From assembly GCA_013054445.1 (NCBI GenBank), contig JAAMPI010001248.1, positions 1-17,117 on the forward strand: DNA of 17,117 nt. Reading direction: 5' to 3'. The stretch comes from Cudoniella acicularis. Its lineage: Eukaryota > Ascomycota > Leotiomycetes > Helotiales > Helotiaceae. The notes under the pieces were generated by a model, which saw only the letters and a list, made by a program, of their open reading frames with translations, was not told the DNA's origin and did not search any database. The translations under genes were made by a program, and so were the position numbers. This document shows, piece after piece, positions 9,111 through 17,117 of the stretch. Numbering within the stretch: the first letter of the stretch is position 1; each line of letters opens with the position of its first letter.

Positions 9111-10652
9111 CACCGTCACGGCGATCACTGGTATCGTCCGAGAGGGGTGTAACGACGGGAAGGGCAGGCCAGTCCTCTTGAGTCGTTGATGGAACCCTCC
9201 GGTTATTAGAATCCATGTTCCCGCTATCGGGACATAATTATCAGCTTCAATTCGTAAGGTAGCCGCCTGCGAAAGAGAAAAGGAATACCCACCAAGAAAT
9301 CCGCCGAGACAGGCTTGCGTTTCTCGCTAGAATTGGATGAAAACAAAGACCGGATGTCGTCTGTTAGATTGTGTTGTTTGAGAAGAGCGCGATGTTGACA
9401 GGCACCCCTTACGCGAGGAATATCCGAATAATGATAGTAGTCCACTCAGCTTTGCCTAAAGAACCGATCTTTGTAGCCTGTTGGCCAATCAGTCCTGGAG
9501 GTGACTGCAAGGACCTTAGCTTCCGCAGAGCAAATCTTTGCACCCTTAAGTTCAGCTTTAGGAAAACTTACGAATTTCTGTACGGCTCTTGAATGGCTGG
9601 GCGTGCAAAGAGGAGAGCTTATCTTTTGAAAGCGCGTGATTCTGTGGTCTTGCGGGCTTAATATAGGAGGCCAGAACAACCTACCGTAACACTTCACAAC
9701 GTCAAAATAATCAGGATAGTTAAGTAGGAGAGAGCCATTGGATTCAAGCAAACTGAATTCTCAGTTCAGGCGGATCAAGCCAGAATTCTTAATTTGGGAG
9801 GTGCATTGCTTTGGTCATTGCGGGGTCAAGACCCAAGATCTCAAAGCCAAAAAAGCTAGCTGACAACGCCAGCACCACGACTTCTCCGGTACAAATGGAT
9901 GTGCAATAAGAGAAATCCTGCCAAGAATACCTCCAAAAACCTGCAATTAGATCCCTTTTAGAAAACCTTTCGTGAAATTTCCCAAAGGCTTGAAATGTGA
10001 GGTGGCACTAACACCTCCAAGTAATTTCTCTAACGAAGACCCCAGAACCTAAATTTCCCCAAGAAATATATCGTCATCAAGCACCAGAATAGAAATCAAC
10101 ATAAAGTCACCTCAATCTTCTCTATTATTGAAAGAGCCTCCACTCAGGCTAAAAAAAAAAGATTGGCAAATGCGATTTTCACTAAACTACCAAGGCGGCT
10201 TTTCTGTCACCTCAATCATACTTCATTTACCTTAGCTTCTAAACACAATATAAAAGTCCTCACATTTCAATCTTTGTTAAGATTTTGGGAAATTGTAAGC
10301 TTGAGTTCGCTTATTTTTCGAGATAGGGGAGACGCCAAGGTGGGATGAAGAATTACGTAAGCAGCCAACTGTTGCATCTGGTGCTGATGAACTGGTATAA
10401 CACGGTATAACATGAGACAAACAGAGTTATTACTCTAGTATGGATCTGAATCACCCACATGAGGTGGAGTTTTAATACTCTCAAGTACAAATATACGGCA
10501 CTCTTTCATTTGAAAGGGTTCTGCAAATAAGAAACCAGCGTATTTTCGCAAGCGATTTCTGAAGGGTAGTTCTTTATAAAAGATCAAAACCGAATATTGT
10601 AATTCATACCTATACCTTACGCCATGCAATGCAAAACAACACTTCCACACAT
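9111..10652. other. Long gene-free intergenic stretch
   Basis: I see no convincing gene. The open frames at 9224-9445, 9446-9751 and 10163-10348 lack motifs, splice-supported extension or protein-like composition. There is a homopurine run (A-rich) at 10151-10161. The right end would contain the 3' untranslated region of BUD23, which is transcribed leftwards. Confidence 0.5.
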
Positions 10653-11551
10653 TTAGAATGTAATATGGCGTTTCCTGCCCGTATACTTCGACGAATTCTT
10701 CACCACTTTCCCCTTCCTCTCCATCTGCTCCTTCTTGCTTAAAATCCATGCCTTACTTCCCTTTTTCACATCCTTCCTGCCCTTTTCCTTGTGTTTTCTC
10801 CTCGCATCTAAGACATCAACACCTTCCATACCTTCTACAACACCAGTAATATCACCTCCGGCTCCTTCTTCCGCACTTCCTCCGACTGTCAACACCAAAT
10901 ACAACTTGGCGTTCTTGGTTCCTGGATCATCTTCCAGTATACCAGCGCCAAAGCCGGCTTTGATAGCAGCACTACTTATCATAGTCCTTTGTTGATCGTT
11001 CTTTGGGTAGAATTGGCACACCGCTCTTCCTCCCCTCTTCAAGCTTGCGTATAATCCATTGAAAAACCTCGATAACCGGCCGGTACTTGACACGTCGCTA
11101 CTTTCCGCATTGCACAGCCATTGAACAGCACTAATACTAACCGCTGCATCGAAACTCCCAGCCCGAAAAGGGACGCCTTGTCCAATATCCGCTAGCATTA
11201 AATCGCCTTCCACATCTCTCTGTAGCGCGATATCAAGCATGGAAGCAGAAATGTCCATTCCAACCCACATGTGAGGCCCACCATCCTCGGGAGGAATTGA
11301 GGAGAGAATTTCGCCTGAAAGTCCGGAGCCACAACCAATATCGAGAATTAGAGACGGGGTATTCAGGTCTAGAAGCTCGAGAGCGCGGTGGGTCATAGAG
11401 GCTTGGATGTTTTGGATACGGGAGGAGGTGGTGTATTTGCGGGCTTCGGTGTCGTTGTAGTGGAGGTCGGGGGGGCTATCTTCGAGATTAGATACTGCTG
11501 AGTTAGTGGTGGGGTGGAGGGCGCTCACAGGGTGTCTTCTGGACGGGACAT
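10653..11551 (-). CDS. BUD23: 18S rRNA (guanine-N7)-methyltransferase Bud23
   Basis: Orthologue of yeast Bud23 and human BUD23/WBSCR22, the SAM-dependent enzyme that makes m7G in 18S rRNA (G1575 in yeast) with its partner Trm112, in nucleolar and nuclear 40S maturation. Predicted 281 aa, about the yeast length. SAM motif I is LILDIGCGSG (residues 50-59); then VGMDIS, a DIGQGVPFR loop, and AVQWLCN, all typical. The C-terminal basic tail ends KAWILSKKEQMERKGK...YTGRKR, diagnostic of the family. A 23-nt first exon (11529-11551, MSRPEDTL) is followed by an intron 11476-11528 (GTGAGC...CACTAAC...TAG). Exon 2 continues PPDLHYND. The alternative ATG at 11528 lies inside the intron. Divergent from SVP26 across 315 bp. 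Confidence 0.94.
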
Positions 11552-11866
11552 GGTTGCGGGTGAGTTCTGCCTTGGCAGATAATTGAGAACTATCTCATTC
11601 AAAGTCTCACAATTCCTGTCAATTGCTGTCGAGTCCTTAAAGGTTCGTTGTTCTGTTATTCCGGAGGCATTCAAAAATGCATGTCGTCGCAACCACCCAT
11701 TTTCAGCGCGAACTTTTTTGTGGGGGCAGCCTTTTCTGCCGCTCCACACCGCCATTGAGCTTCCAAACCAGCAGCGATTTGAACACGAATGCAAGAGGAG
11801 CCTCTTTTAGAAACTCTCCAGCTCCCAAAAGACGATGCAAATTTCATAGCAGCCCCCCTTCCAAAA
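11552..11866. promoter_or_regulatory. Shared promoter region of BUD23 and SVP26
   Basis: The 315 bp between the two divergent start codons must hold both promoters and 5' leaders. No TATA box or named factor site is evident. Overlapping open frames here have no protein character. Confidence 0.5.
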
Positions 11867-12620
11867 ATGTGGATTCTACCACTCATAGGGTACCTTGGCC
11901 TGGGCCTCGGATTCGGCTTCCTCACTCTCGCCATAGGTAGTTCCCTCAAAACACGCGATTCGATGGACATGTTGGCTAATAGGGAGACTTGTAGCCTCCG
12001 GACTTTACTATTTGTCGGAGCTCGTGGAAGAGCATACCGTTATTGCGAAGAAACTCCTTACACGCCTGATCTACTTCGTCATCGGACTTCAAACCCTACT
12101 TCTCCTCGTCGATGGCTTCCCGTTCATGCTGTCAGTCCTCAGTATCGTTTCGCATGTCGTGTACCTAGGCAATATGCGGAGGTTTCCAATAGTGAAGCTT
12201 TCTGATCCACTGTTTATTACTTCTTGTGGTATGTCATAGTTGAACTCTTCTTGAATGTCTGCGAAGGTACTAATGAATTGGTGCGTAGTCCTGGTTCTCG
12301 TAAATCACTACGTCTGGTTCTCGCATTTCTCGAACCCCGCTCTTTCCGCCCCTCGGAACCGCTACGATGCAAGCAATATGCCGACTTTCACCGAGATTGC
12401 TTCTTACTTCGGACTTTGTGTTTGGCTTGTGCCGTTCGCTCTGTTCGTTTCCTTGAGCGCAAGCGACAATGTGTTACCTACAATGGGTAGCGAGGAGCCT
12501 GGTGGGGATGGGAAAAACAAGCGGCAAGGGATGGTCAAAGTTCTGGTTGATAATATACGAGACGGAATTGGAGAGATAGGAAGGCTTGCGGGGTGGAACA
12601 GGTCGGAGAGGGGATTTTGA
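11867..12620 (+). CDS. SVP26: Svp26/TEX261-family ER-Golgi membrane protein
   Basis: Orthologue of yeast Svp26 and animal TEX261, a four-helix membrane protein of ER and early Golgi; in yeast it works as a COPII cargo adaptor for mannosyltransferases. Three exons: 11867-11936, 11995-12228 and 12289-12620, 211 aa. Introns 11937-11994 and 12229-12288 have clear branch sites (GCTAAT, TACTAAT). Family signatures: N-terminal MWILPLIGYLG, SGLYYLSELVEEHTVIAKKL, LLLLVDGFPF, VVYLGNMRRFP, VNHYVWFSHFS, and FTEIASYFGLCVWLVPFALF followed by VSLSASDNVLPT. Hydrophobic segments cover the N-terminus, two central helices and the FALFVSL helix. The C-terminal tail is soluble and basic. Neighbour SVP26 and the coiled-coil gene are convergent, 329 bp apart. 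Confidence 0.93.
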
Positions 12621-12949
12621 TGTGTATATTTATGGAGGGGACTTTTTCCGGCGTTCGTGAAGGTATGGCACGGGGTAAAAGGAATAGAATGAGACTCATG
12701 ACCGAAAATGAACGTCTGTTCGATGAAAGGTCTTGCGAGTGATTGCATTGATCTGCTAATAAACTGCAAAGGTATGTCACATGGGTATCTTTCGTTAAAA
12801 CCCCCTCTCAACGCTGGAACAGTTAGTGGTACATGTGTTAGTGTGTAGTAAGATGGTATAGCAAATAATATCCTTTTTGGATTCCGCTGTAAACATCTTA
12901 TCCTGTCGCAAGTTAATGTAGTGAACAGAAAATCGATCAAACACCCACC
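12621..12949. other. Convergent 3' intergenic region
   Basis: This separates the stop codons of SVP26 (+) and the coiled-coil gene (-), so it should contain both 3' untranslated regions. The long minus-strand frame at 12404-12940 overlaps SVP26 exon 3 and has no protein character. No structure stands out. Confidence 0.5.
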
Positions 12950-13659
12950 TCACTCCGGAACCTCTGGAAATTGTGAAGAACTCTCCTCCAAGTCCTCCAA
13001 CCGGCCATGTAGCATAGCATTCATCTCAATAGCCATTGTGTTGGTCTGGCTTTCGATACGGTTGATGCTGGCAAGGATGGACTTTTCAAGGCTCTCGCGT
13101 TTGGCATTCAGAGCCTCTAGTCGATCCAGGGCTTCTTTCTCCAACTTGGCACTGGAACTTTGTCAGCATATTTCGGGGCCTCTATTTAGCTTGATTAATC
13201 GATTAAATGTAGAAAGTAGCTACAAGCAATCCTAAGCAATGCTAGTCTTGATCGGGGTGTTGGATATCATTTTGCAATTCAGCAGGAACAGGGAGGAGCA
13301 AGAGGTAGAATCCACTTCGGGGCAGGCGAAATCGCGGTGTGTATACTTACACTCTGGTATTCCTGTCTTGAATCAGGCTTTCAATCTTGGCTTTAACCTC
13401 GCAGACGCGTTGCTCATGCTCAACCTCGATTACTTTCCGCCTGCTGTCACGACGCTTTTGACCCTATATCAAATCATTAGCACATAATTCCAGTCACGAG
13501 GCGACTTCCATAACATACCGAAGCAAGCACTTGTTGGGCTTGCTTCACCAAATCCACAACACTATGATCTTGTGAACTCTGAGGGTCCTCCTGATTCTCA
13601 TCCTCTTCCTCACTGTGAGCTGCGGTAGGGTGGCTCTTCTTCGATTGACGTGGTGCCAT
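12950..13659 (-). CDS. Small coiled-coil protein, family not recognised
   Basis: Three exons on the minus strand: 13519-13659, 13351-13463 and 12950-13151, giving 151 aa. Introns are 13464-13518 (GTATGT...TATAG, with CTAAT) and 13152-13350 (GTAAGT...TTCCAG; 199 nt, long for this locus). The N-terminus is basic then acidic (MAPRQSKKSH, SEEEDENQEDPQ). From residue 34 it is almost continuous charged heptad-like helix: VDLVKQAQQVLAS, GQKRRDSRRKVIEVEHEQRV, AKLEKEALDRLEALNAKRES, LEKSILASINRIESQ, ending LHGRLEDLEES. No enzyme motif, signal peptide or membrane segment is present. The length and coiled coil would suit a subunit of a protein complex, possibly nuclear, but that is only inference. ATG 13659 was chosen over the in-frame upstream ATG at 13794 because conserved-looking composition starts there. 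Confidence 0.75.
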
Positions 13660-13911
13660 TTTTGATTTGCCAACGATTCGCGCTGAGGTTGCTTCAGAGT
13701 TACTTTGAGAAGTGAGAAAAGAAACTTGGTTTTGATGAACCGTGTTTGGAGTGTGAGAAGTTCTGGAGTTGACTCGTAGCTTTGACCTAGCCAATCAGAC
13801 GCTAGCGCGACCTAGAGAAATGCTCCACCAAAAGTTTGGAGTCGCAACCACAATCTTTTTCACGATAACGAAATCCCTAGACCAAAATTCCCAACCGCCT
13901 TCACCGTCAAC
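13660..13911. promoter_or_regulatory. Shared promoter of the coiled-coil gene and PXR1
   Basis: The 252 bp between divergent start codons contain a CCAAT pentamer at 13791-13795 (CCAATCAGA), a plausible site for the CCAAT-binding complex. No TATA box is evident. Assignment is positional. Confidence 0.45.
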
Positions 13912-15133
13912 ATGGGTCTCGCAGCACCCAAGAAGTGAGTGATTGTACATCTAGTACATAATTAAATCATACTGACCAATTTTGAAGCCGCATGAAGCGA
14001 TCCCACGACCCAAATAATACAGCATGGACGAACAACACAGACAGCTTCGGCCACAAAATAATGAAGTCCCAAGGCTGGGAGCCGGGACAGTACCTCGGAG
14101 CCAAAGATGCTGCACATGCCGAATTTCATACTGCAGCCAATGCGTCGCATATTCGAGTCATGATTAAAGACGACAATCTTGGTTTAGGAGCAAAAATTGG
14201 GAGCGGGGTTGGTCATGGGGAATGTACAGGGTTGGACGCATTCAAGAATATCCTAGGGAGACTCAATGGGAAGGACGAAGATGAAATAGCTAAGGAGCAA
14301 CAGTCGAGAGAAGATTTGAAGAGGGCCATATATACGGAGAGGAGGTGGGGAAATATACGATTTGTCCAGGGAGGATTCTTGATCGGAGACAAAATCGAGC
14401 ACTTGATTGAGGCGGAAGCTGAGCGAATACGGAACCTTTCTATGGATTCTTCGAACAACACTAGCGAAACTAGCTCATCTTCGGAATCAGAAGAGGAGGC
14501 ACCGGCACCCGTGGAGAAGACTAAGAAGTCGAAGAAGCGGAAAATTGATATTGTAGATGAAGAAGATGTGAAGGCTGTAACTGAGAATGTCAAGAGGTCC
14601 AAGAAGAAGCGAAATGTCGAAAGCGAGCCCGAAAAAGCAGAAGATGCGCAGATAAGTGATACCAAGAAGTCAAAGAAATCAAAGAAGGACCGAAAATTGA
14701 AGGAAGAAACCGAGAGCACATCTGAGAATTCAGAGAGAAGGAAAAGAAAGGAGGCCAAGAGGGAGAGGAGAAAACTAAAGGAAGCCAAAAAGGAAAAGAA
14801 AGCTTCCAAGGTCGAATCTAAGGAGGATGAGAAGAGTTCTAAGAAGTCAAAGCGAGAAAAGAAGAAAGTGGCCGGTGATGTTTCCGTACTTGGTTCATCA
14901 GAGTCCTCGGCAGCTACTACAAAAGAGAGCACGCCTTCGATACCCACCACCACCGAGTCAAGTGGCCGATCAACCCCAATGATGCAAGGACGGCATGCAG
15001 TCCGGTCACGAAACATTGCTCAAAAACGCCTTGCACATATGGACATAGCAGCACTCAACCAGGTCAATATTCCCCTTCTATACGGCTTACAATCAGCACT
15101 AACATTTCACAGATTTTTATGATCAAATCATAG
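13912..15133 (+). CDS. PXR1: G-patch protein Pxr1/Gno1 (pre-rRNA processing)
   Basis: Orthologue of yeast Pxr1/Gno1 and human PINX1. In yeast it activates the DEAH helicase Prp43 in nucleolar pre-18S processing and can inhibit telomerase. 372 aa from three exons: 13912-13934, 13988-15062 and 15113-15133. The diagnostic start is MGLAAPKNRMKRSHDPNN, where Asn8 is split by intron 13935-13987. The G-patch lies at about residues 25-79 (SFGHKIMKSQGWEPGQYLGA ... KDDNLGLGAKIG), followed by TGLDAFKNILGRLNGK. The C-terminal half is a long KK/KE/SE-rich nucleolar-type tail. A second intron, 15063-15112 (GTCAAT...CACTAAC...CAG), leads to a 21-nt last exon encoding IFMIKS, which matches the family's usual ending. 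Reading through that intron gives a false C-terminus. Confidence 0.93.
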
Positions 15134-15441
15134 ACATAGACTCATGTGTTTGATAGTCGAAATCAAGTAGGATTTTGTAAGAGCAATGCAACTCCAGTGT
15201 GATCCACTCCAGTGAAACGCGCCATTAATATCCTCCTATTCAATATGCCCCAAGCATGACTTAACTCCGAAATAACCATCCAATAGCAAGCTCGCAAACT
15301 CCTAGAAAGTCGAGACGAGTCTCGAGCCTCCCTTTTCGCGTCACTCCCTCAGAGCACCAACCCGAGCACTCGCCACCCCCTTCTATGCAGCCAGCAACTC
15401 CACTCCCACCTCCTCACCCCTACACATCACTCACTCCCCTC
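15134..15441. other. Convergent 3' intergenic region
   Basis: This lies between the stop codons of PXR1 (+) and the small secreted protein (-). It should hold both 3' untranslated regions. I see no gene or notable repeat. Confidence 0.5.
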
Positions 15442-15967
15442 CTAAAATCCGCAAACCAAAGTTGCAGGTACTGCAGCTGTGTCTGGAGCATTCGAACCAC
15501 TAACAACCGCATAGGCAGTCTGCGAGCCCGTATCATACGAGAATGCATATCCAGGCCAAGTCAAACTAATTGTTGGAGTGCTATTCTGGACGATGTTCCA
15601 GCCGCCCGTGGTGCAAGTTGTGCTGCCGCTGGCGATACAAGCTGCCAAGACAGAGCTGTTTTGGCCAGAGGGGATGCCGACAGCATTATTGAAGTCTCCG
15701 CAGAAGAGTTGCGAAGTGGGGGAGACCCAGCATTCGGCTGCGGAGTAGAAGTCAGTGGTTGTGTTGCCGTTGGCGAGGAGGTAGAGAGTTGATCCTGTGT
15801 AGCCGGTAGGATTGACGATGAGGCGGAAGGGAGGGGCGGTTGAGACGGCGGTGGTAATGGTGCTGTGTTTTGGTAAGCTTTTGTGGTTTACATGAATGAG
15901 TGGGAGGGGGAACTTACAGGAAGGTTGAGATGGCAAGTGCCACGCTGAGGAGTGAGATTTTTACCAT
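15442..15967 (-). CDS. Small secreted cysteine-containing protein
   Basis: Two exons, 15918-15967 and 15442-15862, joined across intron 15863-15917 (GTAAGT...CTTAC...ACACAG), give 156 aa. Exon 1 encodes a classical signal peptide (MVKISLLSVALAISTFL). The mature part is neutral, rich in Ser, Thr, Gly and Ala, with five Cys (AECWV, LFCGD, AACIA, TTCTT, LVCGF) and three N-glycosylation sequons (NTT, NSS, NST). It has no membrane anchor or catalytic motif, so an extracellular or wall-associated role is likely. It could be an effector-like protein, but nothing in the sequence proves that. The open frame from 15936 reads through the intron and lacks the signal peptide. A TATTTAA element lies 111 bp upstream. 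Confidence 0.8.
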
Positions 15968-17117
15968 TTTGCCTTTCGGTTCTTCTTGTTCTGTTCTCTG
16001 TGTGCTTGAGTCTTGGCTTGAGTCTTGGTGTTGACGAAGTTGGTTGAGTTTGAAGGAAGTCGGGGTTGAAAATATCCTTAAATAAGTAGGCAAGTCTGTA
16101 GCTCTGCTTCAATCTCTCGTCCCAAAAAGATTCAATGACCAGAAACAGAATTCAATGTTCAAAAAAGCTTCAAGCCGTTGTACAATAACCAAGTTAATTC
16201 GCAAGTATCTCTCCCGAGTAGTGATTGAAACAAAATAAAAAAAGTTTCAAAGCCGTACCTGCAGCACGCATATCATATATACCTCAAAACCCCTCACCCC
16301 TAACCCTGAACTCGGAAACTTCCCCAGGTTGGTGACACGGCGGGGTTTAATCAATCACCGCTTATCCATCGCGTCACTATCCCTCCCTCCTTCCAGATCA
16401 AATTGATTCTGCATGAAGGGCCAACTAGTGAATAATTTATGAAGAAGGAAGTAGGTACCCCGCCCCCGGCTCTGTCTTGAGGGTAGGCCGTGCCGTACCG
16501 TGCCGGGTGAGCCAGTAGGTCGAAAGTTCTCATAGATACGTAAATTCTGGAGATCTTTCGGTTCGCCTTTCTCGTGTAAGTCCATCTCGCTACAACTATC
16601 ACATGCCTTTTTCGTCTCTAGAGCTTCCTTCTTTGCCTCACCCCACCGCAGCATTTCCCCACCATACCTCACTCACAAACTCACTTCCGACCAAAAAACA
16701 CTTTCACAAGCAACCGCACTCTCCACAGAAAAATCCAATTAATCAATTAATTAATTATTACTTTCAACGCGCTCTGCACGCATGCTGCATAGCACAGTAA
16801 TACCCCAAAACCCCCTAACCTTAAAAGGTTAAATACTGCAATCCAATCTACCGAGATTCATCAGGGGCCATGGTTGGTTCCTCGGCACTTTAGCCAAGGC
16901 ATGCAGAAACAGCCTGTTGGTGCGCGGCAGGTGAGATTTTGTTCGGGAAGCGCCGTGATTGGTTGGGTGTTTTAATTTTCGGGTTTTCATTGGTGCTTAG
17001 TAGGGCTTACTGATCATTAGGAGTGTGATTGATGATGGATGATGGATGATGGGAATTTGGAATTTTGGGGAAATGTGGAGGGAAGGTGGATAGAGGGAGG
17101 ATTGATTGGGGAACTGT
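15968..17117. other. Right-end intergenic region without a recognised gene
   Basis: The left part is the promoter of the small secreted protein: TATTTAA on the minus strand at 16078-16084 and two tandem copies of CTTGAGTCTTGG at 16005-16028. Further right are a hairpin AACCTT-AA-AAGGTT near 16817-16830 and three tandem copies of GATGATG at 17031-17051. The open frames at 16351-16672 and 16603-16800 look random. The end may be the promoter of a gene beyond the window. Confidence 0.5.

Noticed and set aside
8769..9128. 119-aa minus-strand open frame
   Set aside because: The GC-rich patch is open in several frames; the plus frame has the more natural composition, though this is not certain.
9446..9751. 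101-aa minus-strand open frame
   Set aside because: No motif, no extension by splicing, and ordinary intergenic composition.
10435..10749. 104-aa minus-strand open frame beyond BUD23
   Set aside because: It overlaps the BUD23 C-terminus in another frame; BUD23 ends properly at 10653.
12404..12940. 178-aa minus-strand open frame
   Set aside because: Antisense to SVP26 exon 3, which is a recognised family.
14213..15016. 267-aa minus-strand Phe/Ser-rich open frame
   Set aside because: It is the antisense of the Lys/Glu/Ser-rich PXR1 tail, which is naturally open on both strands.
16294..16310. CCCTAACCCT resembling telomeric repeat
   Set aside because: Only about one and a half units with no array; chance or trivial.
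1..17117. CRISPR arrays, bacterial operons, rRNA genes, mitochondrial sequence
   Set aside because: No regular spaced repeats, no rRNA-like conserved blocks, and spliced nuclear gene structure throughout.

Overview
This is nuclear DNA from a filamentous ascomycete (Pezizomycotina). The evidence is spliced genes with short 53-60 nt GT-AG introns and CTAAC/CTGAC-type branch sites, no operons, orthologues of BUD23, SVP26/TEX261 and PXR1, and transposons carrying C-to-T/G-to-A decay typical of repeat-induced point mutation (RIP). The protein style and repeat content suggest Leotiomycetes, but that is an inference, not a proof.

The window splits in two. Bases 1 to about 5,500 are a transposon graveyard. 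A complete but dead Tc1-like element (990-2241, with terminal inverted repeats) sits inside another decayed reading frame, whose frame rejoins exactly when the element and one TA are removed. To its left is a second decayed ORF (1-716). To its right is a long proline-rich, Ser/Arg-rich ORF (2686-4194) broken by three in-frame stops and no indels. A 262-bp solo LTR with a perfect CTTAA target duplication lies at 5246-5507.

Bases 6,600-9,110 are transitional. They hold a secreted Ser/Thr-rich, Cys-rich protein gene split by a roughly 455-bp AT-rich MITE-like element, and a small GC-rich gene remnant.

From about 10,650 to 15,970 the region is gene-dense and intact: BUD23 (-), SVP26 (+), an unrecognised coiled-coil protein (-), PXR1/GNO1 (+) and a small secreted protein (-). 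BUD23/SVP26 and coiled-coil/PXR1 are divergent pairs with 250-315 bp shared promoters; SVP26/coiled-coil and PXR1/secreted protein converge. Bud23 and Pxr1 both act in small-subunit rRNA maturation. Svp26 serves the early secretory pathway. Several genes have tiny exons (21-23 nt) needed for their true ends. The last 1.1 kb shows no convincing gene.

Nothing here amounts to a clearly new biological system. The most informative signals are the two insertions whose removal restores reading frames, and the transition-only decay of the left half.
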